Shown: piece by piece, positions 25,184 through 35,856 of the stretch
How the letters are laid out: each line of letters opens with the position of its first letter
How positions within the stretch are numbered: position 1 is the first letter of the stretch
Assembly: GCF_037327425.1 (NCBI RefSeq)
Contig: NZ_CP147846.1
Span: 3,968,001-4,032,000, forward strand
DNA length: 64,000 nt
Source: Rhodococcus sovatensis
GTDB lineage: Bacteria; Actinomycetota; Actinomycetes; Mycobacteriales; Mycobacteriaceae
Reading direction: 5' to 3'
Position numbers and translations under genes: made by a program
The notes under the pieces: model-generated
What the model saw: the letters and a program-made list of their open reading frames with translations, nothing else
Told to the model about the DNA's origin: nothing
The model's database searches: none

Positions 25184-27730
25184 CTAACCCAAGACCAACC
25201 CGTCCCCGTCCGGGCTGACGTTCACCGACACGACATCGCCGTCGCGAACCTCACCGGCCAGCAACAGCTTCGCCAACTGATCACCGATGGCCTGCTGGAT
25301 CAGCCTGCGCAACGGACGAGCACCGTAGAGCGGGTCGTAACCGCGGGCGGCGAGCCACAACTTCGCCGGCGAGGTCACGTCGAGCGTCAGTCTGCGCGTC
25401 GCCAGCCGCTTCGCCAGGAAGCCGAGTTGGATGTCGACGATGGATTCCAACTGCTCCTCCGACAGCGAGTCGAACACCACGACGTCGTCGAGTCGGTTGA
25501 CGAACTCCGGCTTGAATGCACGCCGGACAGCGTCCATCACCTCCTCCTTCGATCCGCCCGCACCGAGGTTCGAGGTGAGGATCAGGATCGTGTTCCGGAA
25601 ATCGACCGTTCGGCCCTGCCCGTCGGTCAACCTGCCCTCGTCGAGCACCGCCAACAGGATGTCGAAGACATCCGGGTGGGCCTTCTCGACCTCGTCGAAC
25701 AGCACCACGGTGTACGGACGTCTGCGAACTGCTTCGGTGAGCTGACCGCCCGCCTCGTACCCGACGTAGCCGGGAGGGGCACCGACTAGCCGTGCGACAG
25801 CGTGCTTTTCGCTGTACTCACTCATATCGATCCGAACCATCGCTCGTTCGTCGTCGAACAGGAAGTCCGCGAGCGACTTCGCAAGTTCGGTTTTGCCTAC
25901 GCCGGTGGGACCGAGCAACAGGAAGGATCCCGTCGGACGGTTCGGGTCGGCGACGCCTGCACGAGACCGCCGGACTGCGTCCGACACCGCTTGTACGGCA
26001 TCTTTCTGGCCGACGACACGCTTGCCCAGCTCGTCTTCCATACGCAGGAGCTTGGCGGTTTCGCCCTCCAGCATTCGGCCGGCGGGGATACCTGTCCAGG
26101 CTGCGACGACATCGGCGACGTCGTCCGGGCCGACCTCCTCCTTGAGCATGACATCGCCCTGCTTCGGCGAGGCTTCGGTCTTCTGCGCGAGTTCTTTCTC
26201 CAACGTCGGGATTCGCCCGTAGCGAAGCTCGGCGGCCTTGCCCAGGTCGCCGTCGCGCTCGGCACGCTCGGACTCGCCGCGGAGGTTTTCGAGCTCCTCC
26301 TTCAGAACGCGCACCGAATCGATGGCATTCTTCTCGTTCTGCCAGCGAGTACTGAGCTGATTCAGCTTCTCCTGGCTGTCGGCGAGTTCCGCGCGTAGCT
26401 TGTCCAGCCGTGCTTTCGACGCCTCGTCGGTCTCCTTCTCGAGCGCCATCTCTTCGATCTCGAGACGACGGACGGCCCGCTCGACCTCGTCGATCTCGAC
26501 GGGACGTGAGTCGATCTCCATGCGGAGCCTCGACGCAGCCTCGTCGACCAGGTCGATGGCCTTGTCCGGGAGGAACCTCGAGGTGATGTAGCGGTCGGAC
26601 AGGGTCGCGGCCGACACCAGAGCGGAGTCCGTGATGCGGACACCGTGGTGCACCTCGTAACGCTCCTTGAGACCGCGCAGGATTCCGACGGTGTCCTCGA
26701 CAGACGGTTCACCGACGTACACCTGCTGGAATCGACGTTCGAGCGCGGCGTCCTTCTCGACGTACTTGCGGTACTCCTCCAAGGTCGTCGCGCCGACCAG
26801 CCGCAGTTCGCCTCGGGCGAGCATCGGCTTGATCATGTTGCCCGCGTCCATGGCCGACTCACCGGTCGCGCCGGCACCGACGATAGTGTGCAACTCGTCG
26901 ATGAACGTGATGACCTGGCCCGCGGAGTTCTTGATGTCGTCGAGCACGGCCTTGAGCCGTTCCTCGAACTCACCGCGATACTTGGCTCCCGCGACCATCG
27001 AACCGAGATCGAGCGATACGACGGTCTTTCCGCGCAGACTCTCCGGCACGTCACCGGCGACGATGCGCTGCGCGAGACCTTCGACGATGGCGGTCTTGCC
27101 GACGCCGGGTTCGCCGATCAGAACAGGGTTGTTCTTGGTGCGGCGAGACAGAACCTGTACGACGCGTCGGATCTCGGTGTCGCGTCCGATGACCGGATCG
27201 AGCTTGCCTTCGCGCGCTTGCGCGGTCAGATCGGTGCTGTACTTCTCCAACGCTTGGTACGTGCTCTCGGGGTCTGCACTGGTGACGCGGGCGCTGCCGC
27301 GGACCGTCTGGAAGGCGTCGCGCAACTCGTCAGCACTTGCACCGCGGCCGGTCAGGAGCTTGGCGACGTCGGAGTCGCCCGTCGCAAGACCGACCATCAG
27401 GTGCTCGGTGGAGACGAACTCGTCGTCGAGCTCGGTTGCGAGGCTCTGGGCGGTGGTGATCGCGGCGAGTGCTTCGCGCCCGAGTTGCGGCGTTGTCGTC
27501 GATCCCGTAGCGGACGGAAGGCGGTCGACCAGTGTCTGTGCTTCACTGCGCACCGCAGCTGGATCGACGCCGACAGCCTTCAACAACGGGGAGGCGATGC
27601 CGTCGGTCTGATCGAGCAACGCCACCAACAAGTGCGCCGGACGGATATCCGGGTTTCCGGCCGCGGACGCGGCCTGCAGAGCTGCGCTGAGCGCAGCCTG
27701 CGTCTTCGTGGTGGGAGTGAAACTGTCCAC
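25184..27730 (-). CDS. clpB: ATP-dependent disaggregase ClpB
   Basis: This 848-aa hexameric AAA+ chaperone rescues aggregated proteins together with DnaK. In order it has the N-terminal Clp-N repeats (1-145), AAA-1 with Walker A GEPGVGKT (about 204), the coiled-coil middle domain (about 405-525), AAA-2 with Walker A GPTGVGKT (about 604), and the C-terminal D2-small domain. Length fits the family. A HAIR-like box (27788-27808) lies upstream, as expected for HspR control of clpB in actinobacteria. In M. tuberculosis it is Rv0384c. Confidence 0.95.
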   Translation of the reverse strand: MDSFTPTTKTQAALSAALQAASAAGNPDIRPAHLLVALLDQTDGIASPLLKAVGVDPAAVRSEAQTLVDRLPSATGSTTTPQLGREALAAITTAQSLATELDDEFVSTEHLMVGLATGDSDVAKLLTGRGASADELRDAFQTVRGSARVTSADPESTYQALEKYSTDLTAQAREGKLDPVIGRDTEIRRVVQVLSRRTKNNPVLIGEPGVGKTAIVEGLAQRIVAGDVPESLRGKTVVSLDLGSMVAGAKYRGEFEERLKAVLDDIKNSAGQVITFIDELHTIVGAGATGESAMDAGNMIKPMLARGELRLVGATTLEEYRKYVEKDAALERRFQQVYVGEPSVEDTVGILRGLKERYEVHHGVRITDSALVSAATLSDRYITSRFLPDKAIDLVDEAASRLRMEIDSRPVEIDEVERAVRRLEIEEMALEKETDEASKARLDKLRAELADSQEKLNQLSTRWQNEKNAIDSVRVLKEELENLRGESERAERDGDLGKAAELRYGRIPTLEKELAQKTEASPKQGDVMLKEEVGPDDVADVVAAWTGIPAGRMLEGETAKLLRMEDELGKRVVGQKDAVQAVSDAVRRSRAGVADPNRPTGSFLLLGPTGVGKTELAKSLADFLFDDERAMVRIDMSEYSEKHAVARLVGAPPGYVGYEAGGQLTEAVRRRPYTVVLFDEVEKAHPDVFDILLAVLDEGRLTDGQGRTVDFRNTILILTSNLGAGGSKEEVMDAVRRAFKPEFVNRLDDVVVFDSLSEEQLESIVDIQLGFLAKRLATRRLTLDVTSPAKLWLAARGYDPLYGARPLRRLIQQAIGDQLAKLLLAGEVRDGDVVSVNVSPDGDGLVLG

Positions 27731-27787
27731 CGGTCACCTTCTTTCTGCGGAGAAGAACTTCATGTCGATGGGTACAACGTTACAAAG

Positions 27788-27808
27788 GTTGAGTCTGTTC
27801 CGCTCAAC
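27788..27808. promoter_or_regulatory. HAIR-like box (HspR operator) upstream of clpB
   Basis: GTTGAGT and GCTCAAC flank a 7-base spacer (27788-27808), closely matching the HspR-associated inverted repeat CTTGAGT-N7-ACTCAAG. It lies 58 bases upstream of the clpB start, where HspR repression under normal conditions would act. The divergent flavohaemoglobin gene starts 121 bases away on the other side. Confidence 0.7.
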
Positions 27809-27929
27809 TTAAGAAATATTGCCGGGAGCCTTCACCGGTCGACTCGCAGCAGCATGGCCACGTGAGTGCAAACGCGATACCCTCGGGCGGTCTACTTCGG
27901 AACCGTCTAGCAATGGCGGAGGTTGATCG

Positions 27930-29093
27930 ATGCTCGATGCGCGAACTATTTCCCTGGTTCGCGCCGGTTTCAAGTCCGTTCTGGCGGCTGATGACGGACC
28001 GGCGCACCTCGCGCGGTCCTTCTACGCCCAATTGTTCGTCGCGCATCCCGAGTTTCGGTCCTACTTTCCCGCATCGATGGATGAGCAACGGGACCACTTC
28101 GTTCGAGCATTGGCGTACGTCTTCGACAACCTGGACAAGGACGACCGCGTCGAGTCGTTTCTTCGACAACTCGGACGCGATCACCGCAAGCACGGGATCG
28201 ACGGATCACATTTCCGCGCAGGTGGGTCGGCCCTGATCGCAGCGTTCCGCAACTTCGTCGGCAACGAAGTGTGGACGGACGAGGTAGAAGGCGCATGGCA
28301 CAGGACCCTTGCATTCGTCACCGACAACATGGCCGTCGCAGCGGACTCCGATGAACTTCCGCCCTACTGGGGTGCGACCATCGTCGAGCATCAGCGCGTG
28401 CTCGACGACCTGGCGATCGTTCGACTTCAGGTCGACGAGGGCATCCACTACTTTCCCGGCCAGTACGTCAGCGTGCAGATTCCGCAGCGTCCGAAACTGT
28501 GGCGCTACCTCTCCCCAGCGATACCGTGCAACCCTCAGGGCGAGATCGAATTTCATGTCCGACGCGTGTCCGGTGGCTGGGTCAGCCCAGCAATCGTCAC
28601 CGAGTCGGTCGTCGGCGATCGCTGGGCCATCAGCCCTCCACTGGGCGGACTACAGGTCGATCGCAGCCTCCGAGACGACGTACTGATGATCGCGGGCGGC
28701 ACCGGTTTGGCGCCGCTCCGCGCACAGATCATGGAGATGGCGCGATACAGCCGCAATCCCCGTGTCCATCTCTTCGTGGGCGGCACCTTTCCGCGGGACC
28801 TCTACGACATGCACACCTTGTGGCAACTGTCGCTGTCCAATCCCTGGCTAACCGTCGTTCCGGTCACGGAGGAGGAAGAAGACCCCTGGTGGCACACCAC
28901 AGGGACGCACGAACTGCCGTGGGGAATGCACCACCGACTGCACGGACCGATAGGCAAAGTGGTCACTCAGTTCGGATCGTGGGCGGATCGCCAGATCCAG
29001 ATCTGCGGCTCGCCGTCCATGGTTCGAACGACCATCTACGCGCTGCGCAAAGTCGGCACTCCAATGCAGCACGTGCAGCACGATCCGCTGTAA
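27930..29093 (+). CDS. Flavohaemoglobin (type II-like, Rv0385-like)
   Basis: This 387-aa protein has an N-terminal globin domain (1-140, with the proximal-His region LGRDHRKHGID) and a C-terminal FAD/NAD reductase domain (FPGQYVSV FAD motif, MIAGGTGLAPLRAQI NAD motif, and IQICGSPSM). Classical flavohaemoglobins detoxify NO with NADPH. The FAD motif lacks the usual RxYS (WRYLSPA here), like the mycobacterial type II proteins that may use D-lactate instead. The ortholog Rv0385 lies next to clpB, as here. Confidence 0.85.
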   Translation: MLDARTISLVRAGFKSVLAADDGPAHLARSFYAQLFVAHPEFRSYFPASMDEQRDHFVRALAYVFDNLDKDDRVESFLRQLGRDHRKHGIDGSHFRAGGSALIAAFRNFVGNEVWTDEVEGAWHRTLAFVTDNMAVAADSDELPPYWGATIVEHQRVLDDLAIVRLQVDEGIHYFPGQYVSVQIPQRPKLWRYLSPAIPCNPQGEIEFHVRRVSGGWVSPAIVTESVVGDRWAISPPLGGLQVDRSLRDDVLMIAGGTGLAPLRAQIMEMARYSRNPRVHLFVGGTFPRDLYDMHTLWQLSLSNPWLTVVPVTEEEEDPWWHTTGTHELPWGMHHRLHGPIGKVVTQFGSWADRQIQICGSPSMVRTTIYALRKVGTPMQHVQHDPL

Positions 29094-29108
29094 TCGGCCA
29101 GTCCATCT

Positions 29109-29123
29109 GGGCGCTCCGCGCCC
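29109..29123. terminator. GC-rich hairpin between converging genes
   Basis: GGGCGC and GCGCCC pair exactly around TCC, in the 29-bp gap between the flavohaemoglobin stop and the acyl-CoA synthetase stop (which the hairpin touches). It probably ends transcription from both sides and marks the border between the core block and the steroid region. Confidence 0.5.
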
Positions 29124-30679
29124 TAAATGTTCGCGCGGCCCTGCCAGTACGGATCACGAAGCTTGCGCTTGTACAGCTTTCCGTTCGGATCGCGCGGTAG
29201 CTCGTCGGTGTAGTCGACGGATTTCGGGAGCTTGAATTTGGCCAGCCGCTCCCGCGCGAACACCATGATCTCCTCGGTCAGCTCCTCGCTCGGCTCGACG
29301 CCCACCTCAGGCTGCACGACGGCTTTGATCTCCTCACCCCAATCGGCATGCGGGACACCGAAGACCGCAACATCGGCCACCTTCGGGTGAGTGATCAACT
29401 CACCTTCTATCTCGGCGGGATAGATGTTCACTCCACCCGAGATGATCATGTCGGACTTGCGATCACACAGAAACAGATACCCGTCCTCGTCCAGGTAGCC
29501 GATATCACCGAGCGTGAACAGATCCCCGACGCGTGACTCCGCGGTCTTCTTCTTGTCGTGGTGATATTCAAAGCTGGACCCGCCCATCCGCATGTACACC
29601 TGACCGGGTGTACCGACGGGAAGCTCGCTGCCGTCGTCGCCGAGCACCTTGACCACCGAATTCGGCCATGCAGTGCCGACGGAACCCGGTTTGCGCAGCC
29701 ACTCCTCACCGGAAATGACTGTGCCCCCACCCTCTGTCGCCGCGTAGTACTCGGTGACGACCGGACCCCACCACTCGAGCATCCGCCGTTTCACCTCCTG
29801 CGGACACGGCGCAGCTCCGTGGATCATCACCCGCAGCGAGGACACGTCGTACTTCGCGCGGACTTCCTCCGGCAATGCAAGCAGTCGATGGAACTGCGTC
29901 GGGACCATATGGCTGTGCGTGACGCGATGCCGGTCGATCAGCGCGAGCATCTCTTCCGGATCCCACCGATCCATCAGAACTACTTTGTGCCCCAGCTGAA
30001 TCGAGATCGCGACGAAATTCAGCACCGCAGTGTGATAGAGCGGCGAGCCGCAGATGTGGACGTGATCGTCGAACGGTTTGATCCCGAAGATCCCGAAGAA
30101 TCCGCTCGACGCCAGGGGCACCTGGTCCGGATCTGCGCCGGTGAGCGGGCGTCTTACACCTTTCGGCTTTCCGGTCGTGCCCGACGTGTAGAGCATCGGT
30201 CCACCGGCGGTGAGAATGTCGGGTCGCTCGTCGGAACCGCCGAGATCGCGCAGCGGCGTGAACCCGTCGATCGATCCGACCGAGAACCTGCCCGGGACGC
30301 CTGCCTCGTCGGCAGCCTGACGAGCGGCGTCGGCGAAACGCTCCGATGCGACAAAGGCTTTCGCTTCGCTGTCCTTCAAGATGTACGCGACCTCAGGTCC
30401 GGTGAGATGCCAGTTGACCGCGACGATGTAGAGACCGGTCTGGAACGCTGCGAAGTAGAACGCTACGAGATCGGCGCTGTTGTGCAGCATCATCACCACG
30501 CTGTCGCCGGGTTGCAGCCCCATGTCCTGCAGCCCCCGACCGTACTTGTTGGCGTCGGAGACCAACTCGCCGTATGTGTAGCTCACGCCACCCGATTGGC
30601 CGGCGTCGACCAATGCAATCCGGTCCGGCTCCTCGGCCGCGATGTTCCAGAGTCCACCCGTTCGCGTCGCAGTCGTCAT
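29123..30679 (-). CDS. Acyl-CoA synthetase (FadD-type), steroid regulon
   Basis: This 518-aa adenylate-forming ligase has the AMP-binding signature YTSGTTGKPKGV (about 165), YYAATEGG, the hinge GDIGYLDEDGYLFLCDRKSDMIISGG (domain border; split here), and the C-terminal catalytic Lys in KLYKRKLRDPYW. It activates a carboxylic acid as its CoA thioester via an acyl-adenylate. The KstR box upstream (30690-30703) places it in sterol catabolism, where it probably activates a side-chain or ring-fragment acid. Which sterol acid is not readable; it does not look like FadD17 or FadD19. Confidence 0.82.
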   Translation of the reverse strand: MTTATRTGGLWNIAAEEPDRIALVDAGQSGGVSYTYGELVSDANKYGRGLQDMGLQPGDSVVMMLHNSADLVAFYFAAFQTGLYIVAVNWHLTGPEVAYILKDSEAKAFVASERFADAARQAADEAGVPGRFSVGSIDGFTPLRDLGGSDERPDILTAGGPMLYTSGTTGKPKGVRRPLTGADPDQVPLASSGFFGIFGIKPFDDHVHICGSPLYHTAVLNFVAISIQLGHKVVLMDRWDPEEMLALIDRHRVTHSHMVPTQFHRLLALPEEVRAKYDVSSLRVMIHGAAPCPQEVKRRMLEWWGPVVTEYYAATEGGGTVISGEEWLRKPGSVGTAWPNSVVKVLGDDGSELPVGTPGQVYMRMGGSSFEYHHDKKKTAESRVGDLFTLGDIGYLDEDGYLFLCDRKSDMIISGGVNIYPAEIEGELITHPKVADVAVFGVPHADWGEEIKAVVQPEVGVEPSEELTEEIMVFARERLAKFKLPKSVDYTDELPRDPNGKLYKRKLRDPYWQGRANI

Positions 30680-30689
30680 GCCCTCAATC

Positions 30690-30703
30690 TAGAACGTGTT
30701 CTA
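30690..30703. promoter_or_regulatory. KstR operator for the fadD-type gene
   Basis: TAGAACGTGTTCTA fits the KstR consensus TNNAACNNGTTNNA and is palindromic except for its central GT. It lies 11 bases upstream of the acyl-CoA synthetase start (30679), so KstR would sit on the promoter core. Confidence 0.88.
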
Positions 30704-31729
30704 CTAGTTGAGCAAGGCCCCCAAGGCGGTCACTTCCGACGCAGTGCGCGCCGTAACCAACAACATCGTCACTCCGGCATCCTCCCAGCGCTTCACTTCG
30801 CGACGGGCATGGTCGGCGTCGCCGATGATCATCGTCTCGGCCACCATGTCGTCGGGCACGATAGCCGCGGCCTCGGCTTTGCGGCCGGACATGAACAGTC
30901 GTCCGATCTCGTCGACCTCGCGCTCGTACCCCATTCGGCGGTAGACCTGCGCATGGAAGTTGAGCTCCGGTGCGCCCATGCCACCGACGTACAACGCGAT
31001 CGTGGGCTTGAGCTCGGCGATTGCCGCCGCTCGGTCGTCGGTGAGAACCACCTGACAGGTTGCGGCGATCTCGAAATCCTTCCGGGTCCGCCGAGCTCCC
31101 GCACGCGCGAACCCTTCGTCGAGCCACGTGTCGTACATCGGCGCCAGCCGCGGGGAATAGTAGATCGCAAGCCAACCGTCGGCGATCTCCGCCGTCAATG
31201 CCACGTTCTTGGGCCCCTCCGCCCCCAGCCAAATCGGCAGGTCCGCGCGAAGCGGATGCGTGATCGGCTTGAGCGCCTTACCCAGTCCAGTCCCGCCGGC
31301 AGGAAGCCGATAGTGCGGTCCGTCGCTGGTCACCGGAGCTTCGCGCGCGAGAACCTGACGCACGATGTCGACGTATTCGCGCGTGCGCGCCAATGGTTTT
31401 GCGAACGGCTGCCCGTACCACCCCTCGACGACCTGCGGCCCGGACACACCGAGGCCGAGAATGGCGCGGCCGCCGCTCAGGTGGTCGAGCGTGAGCGCGT
31501 GCATCGCACAGCTCGTCGGCGTACGAGCCGACAGCTGCGCCACCGAGGTCCCCAACTTCACTGTCGTCGTCCGCGACCCCCACCACGCAAGCGGGCCGAA
31601 TGCATCGGATCCCCACGATTCAGCGGCGAAGATGGCGTCGAATCCCGCCGACTCCGCCGCGTCGACGAGCTCCCCGACCCCCGACGGCGGCTGCGCGCCC
31701 CAGTATCCGAGCTGCAATCCGAACTTCAT
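30704..31729 (-). CDS. LLM-class F420-dependent oxidoreductase (Rv3520c-like)
   Basis: This 341-aa TIM-barrel protein of the luciferase-like superfamily has the N-terminal MKFGLQLGYWG, the AAESWGSDAFG region that often contacts F420, LDHLSGGRAILGLGVSGPQVVEGWYG, and ADGWLAIYYSPR. Family members use F420 or FMN. In M. tuberculosis the ortholog is Rv3520c, in the same position next to the DUF35-thiolase genes of cholesterol catabolism. Its reaction is unproven. It is divergent from the DUF35 gene across a KstR box. Confidence 0.82.
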   Translation of the reverse strand: MKFGLQLGYWGAQPPSGVGELVDAAESAGFDAIFAAESWGSDAFGPLAWWGSRTTTVKLGTSVAQLSARTPTSCAMHALTLDHLSGGRAILGLGVSGPQVVEGWYGQPFAKPLARTREYVDIVRQVLAREAPVTSDGPHYRLPAGGTGLGKALKPITHPLRADLPIWLGAEGPKNVALTAEIADGWLAIYYSPRLAPMYDTWLDEGFARAGARRTRKDFEIAATCQVVLTDDRAAAIAELKPTIALYVGGMGAPELNFHAQVYRRMGYEREVDEIGRLFMSGRKAEAAAIVPDDMVAETMIIGDADHARREVKRWEDAGVTMLLVTARTASEVTALGALLN

Positions 31730-31768
31730 TTCGCACGCCTTCCATCAGACCACCCTTGCCACCATAAT

Positions 31769-31782
31769 AAGAACCTGTTCTA
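31769..31782. promoter_or_regulatory. KstR operator between the LLM and DUF35 genes
   Basis: AAGAACCTGTTCTA keeps AAC-NN-GTT and the outer A but has A instead of T at the first position. It lies 40 bases from the LLM start and 15 bases from the DUF35 start, so it probably controls both directions. Confidence 0.8.
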
Positions 31783-31796
31783 CTAAAAATGTGACT

Positions 31797-32756
31797 ATGG
31801 TGAACACACCACTCAGCGCACCTCTGAACAACGCCTTCGATTACACCCGCTCGGTCGGGCCCACAATCGGAGAGTTCTTGACGGGCTTGCGCCGCAAACA
31901 GATCATCGGCGGACGCGGAAGCGACGGGAGGGTGTACGTACCACCTCCCGAATTCGACTCGGCCACAAAAGAACCGACAACCGATTTCGTCGACGTCGGA
32001 TCGTCCGGCACCGTCGTGTCGTGGTCATGGGTACCTGTGCCGTACGAAGGGCAGCCGCTCGATCACCCCTTTGCCTTCGCCCTGATCCAGCTCGACGGAG
32101 CCGACACTGCGCTACTGCATGCCGTCGACGCCGGTTCGTCGGCGAACATGTCGACGGGGATGCGTGTCCACGCTCGTTGGGCAGAGGATCGGGTAGGCGA
32201 CATCCATGACGTAGCATTCTTCGAACCTGGAGAGGGCAACGACCAACCTGATTCCGGTTCTGATCCCGGTGCCGAGCCTGTCGCCATGATCACCACCCCG
32301 GTCCGGCTGCAGTACACGCATTCCGCGTCGGCCGAAGAAAGCTACTACTTGCGCGGGCTCGCCGAGGGCCGCATTCTCGGCGGCCGAACCGACGCAGAGG
32401 GCAAAGTCTACGTACCCCCTCGCGGCGCCAGCCCCACTGACGGGCGGCCGACGGCAGAGCAGGTCGAACTCCCCGACACGGGCACCGTCACGACGTTTTG
32501 CATCGTCAACGTTCCATTCCTCGGGCAACGCATCAAACCGCCCTACATTGCCGCCTACGTGTTGCTCGACGGCGCCGACATCGCGTTTCTGCACCTGATC
32601 CTGGAGTGCGAGCCCGCCGAAGTGCGGATGGGAATGCGTGTGGCAGCGAAGTGGAAGCCTCGTGAGGAGTGGGGCTACACGCTCGAGAACATCGAGTACT
32701 TCCGCCCGACGGGTGAGCCCGACGCGGACTACGACACCTACAAGCACCACCTGTAG
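31797..32756 (+). CDS. Tandem DUF35/OB-fold protein (Rv3521-like)
   Basis: This 319-aa protein is an internal duplication. The first half has GLRRKQIIGGRGSDGRVYVPP (about 25-45, split by the turn) and the second GLAEGRILGGRTDAEGKVYVPP (about 184-205), each followed by an OB-fold-like region. The zinc-ribbon Cys that usually lead DUF35 domains are missing in both. DUF35 proteins partner thiolase-like enzymes in steroid breakdown (as ChsH2 with Ltp2); here the two thiolase-like genes follow directly. The start could be ATG 31797 or GTG 31791. Confidence 0.82.
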   Translation: MVNTPLSAPLNNAFDYTRSVGPTIGEFLTGLRRKQIIGGRGSDGRVYVPPPEFDSATKEPTTDFVDVGSSGTVVSWSWVPVPYEGQPLDHPFAFALIQLDGADTALLHAVDAGSSANMSTGMRVHARWAEDRVGDIHDVAFFEPGEGNDQPDSGSDPGAEPVAMITTPVRLQYTHSASAEESYYLRGLAEGRILGGRTDAEGKVYVPPRGASPTDGRPTAEQVELPDTGTVTTFCIVNVPFLGQRIKPPYIAAYVLLDGADIAFLHLILECEPAEVRMGMRVAAKWKPREEWGYTLENIEYFRPTGEPDADYDTYKHHL

Positions 32757-32767
32757 AGAGGCGAGCA

Positions 32768-33817
32768 ATGACCGATATCGCAGTGGTGGGCTTCGCACAG
32801 GCACCCAACGTCGCGGAAACCGCAGGCACCACCAATGGTGTCGAAATGCTGGTTCCGTGCTTTCAGCAGCTGTACTCAGAACTTGGAATAAGCAAGTCCG
32901 ACATAGGATTCTGGTGTTCCGGATCCTCCGACTACCTGGCAGGCCGAGCGTTCTCGTTCATCTCCGCCATCGATGCGATCGGTGCGGTACCTCCGATCAA
33001 CGAGTCACACGTCGAGATGGACGCGGCATGGGCGTTCTATGAGGCGTGGATCAAGTTGATGACGGGAGAAGTCGAGACAGCTCTCGTCTACGGGTTCGGC
33101 AAGTCCTCCGCCGGCACGCTCGCGAAGGTACTCGCACTGCAGCTCGATCCGTATCTCGTCGCGCCGCTGTGGCCGGACTCGCTGTCGCTGGCCGGAATTC
33201 AAGCACGTGCCGGGATCGATGCCGGCAAGTGGGACGAACGCGCGATGGCAGAGGTCGCCGTACGCAACCGGGCGAATGCGCACCCGCTCGCGCAACTCAC
33301 AGGCGTCCTCGACATCGACGAATTGCTCGCCGCCGACTACATCGCCGATCCCCTTCGTGCACACGACTGCGCACCCGTGACCGACGGAGCGTCGGCGATC
33401 GTCCTCGCTGCCGGCGACCGGGCGCGCTCGCTGCGAGAGAACCCGGCGTGGATCACCGGGATCGAGCATCTCGTCGACTCCCCCAATTTCGGCGCTCGCG
33501 ACCTCACGACCGCACCTTCTGCGTACAACGCAGCACTGAAGGCATCCGGCGGGGATCTGTCGAGCATCTCGGCAGCAGAATTGCATGCACCGTTCACACA
33601 TCAGGAATTGATTCTGTCGGAGTGGCTACCAGGCGGAACGACGGTGAACCCGTCCGGGGGCACCCTCGTCGGGAATGCCATGTTCTCTGCAGGACTCGAG
33701 CGCATCGGGCATGCCGCAACTCGCATATTCGACGGCAAGGACAGCAGAGTTCTCGCACACGCGACGAGTGGGCCTCTGCTGCAACAGAATCTGGTCGCCG
33801 TCATGGAGGGAAAGTAA
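32768..33817 (+). CDS. ltp4: Thiolase-like lipid-transfer protein (Ltp4/Rv3522-like)
   Basis: This 349-aa thiolase-fold protein begins TDIAVVGFAQAPN and has the family segment TDGASAIVLAAGDRA and the end NPSGGTLVGNAMFSAGLER, but no typical thiolase Cys-nucleophile motif is obvious. Proteins of this type pair with DUF35 proteins and act as retro-aldolases or acyl-CoA handling enzymes in sterol catabolism. It starts 11 bp after the DUF35 gene and ends directly at the start of Ltp3, so the three are one operon. The specific substrate is not shown by sequence. Confidence 0.83.
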   Translation: MTDIAVVGFAQAPNVAETAGTTNGVEMLVPCFQQLYSELGISKSDIGFWCSGSSDYLAGRAFSFISAIDAIGAVPPINESHVEMDAAWAFYEAWIKLMTGEVETALVYGFGKSSAGTLAKVLALQLDPYLVAPLWPDSLSLAGIQARAGIDAGKWDERAMAEVAVRNRANAHPLAQLTGVLDIDELLAADYIADPLRAHDCAPVTDGASAIVLAAGDRARSLRENPAWITGIEHLVDSPNFGARDLTTAPSAYNAALKASGGDLSSISAAELHAPFTHQELILSEWLPGGTTVNPSGGTLVGNAMFSAGLERIGHAATRIFDGKDSRVLAHATSGPLLQQNLVAVMEGK

Positions 33818-34983
<1,166 letters not shown>

Positions 34984-34987
<4 letters not shown>

Positions 34988-35847
34988 AGTACACCGTCGG
35001 AATCGCGATGACACCGTTGCACGAGCTGACAGCACTGGCGCAGACCGCGGAGGAGTGTGGCTTCACCTCGATTGCACTTCCGGATTCGTTGTTCTACATG
35101 CAAACTCAGTCCGCGGACTACCCCTACACGCCGGACGGTTCGCGGATGTGGAACGAAGAGACTCCGTGGGTCGACCCGTTGATCGCGGCCGCCGCGATGG
35201 GTGCGGTGACGACGAGAATCGAGTTCTACACCCAGGTGCTCAAGTTGGGTTCGCGCAATCCAGTACTCCTGGCACGTCAAGTCGGATCGGTTGCCGCGTT
35301 GACCGGCAACCGGTTCGGATTCGGCGTCGGCATCGGTTGGGCACCTGAGGAATTCGAATGGTGCGGAGTGCCCTACGCCAAACGTGGGAAGCGCGTCGAC
35401 GAGATGATCGAGGTCATCAAGTCGATCCTCGGCGGCGGCATGGTCGAGCATCACGGCGAGTTCTACGACTTCGACAAGCTGCAGATGAGTCCTGCGCCGA
35501 CGAAACCGGTTCCGTTCTACGTGGGCGGCCACACCGACGTCGCGTTGCGGCGAGCAGCGCGTGTCGGAGACGGTTGGACGTCGGCGATGATCAAGTTCGA
35601 CGATCTGGTGTCCGTCATCGCCCGGTTGAAGGAGCTACGCGCGGAGTACGGGAAGGCCGACGAGCCGTACGAGATTCAGACGGTGTGCATCGACCGATTC
35701 GGCAAGGACGGGTACGCCGAGCTGGAGGAGGCAGGCGTTACCGACATCATCACCGTGCCCTGGATCTTCGACGGCATCGGATTCGACGGCCCGCTCGAAG
35801 CCAAGAAGGACTCCATGCGGAAGTTCGCCGAGATCTATATTCACTGA
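34984..35847 (+). CDS. LLM-class F420-dependent oxidoreductase
   Basis: This 287-aa luciferase-like TIM-barrel protein has the start KYTVGIAMTPLHELTALAQ, PDSLFYMQ, RQVGSVAALTGNRFGFGVGIGWAPEEF (the F420/FMN-type signature, split at the loop) and VGGHTDVALRRAARVGDGW. It is the last gene of the KstR-controlled DUF35-ltp4-ltp3 operon (ATGA overlap with ltp3). It is clearly distinct from the LLM protein divergent from that operon. Cofactor F420 is likely but not proven; the substrate is unknown. Confidence 0.82.
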
Positions 35848-35856
35848 AGGCCTCCG

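Noticed and set aside
29558..31786. 742-codon open frame on + strand across two genes
   Set aside because: It runs opposite the acyl-CoA synthetase and LLM genes, both of which have clear family motifs; it is rich in Arg/His with no domain.
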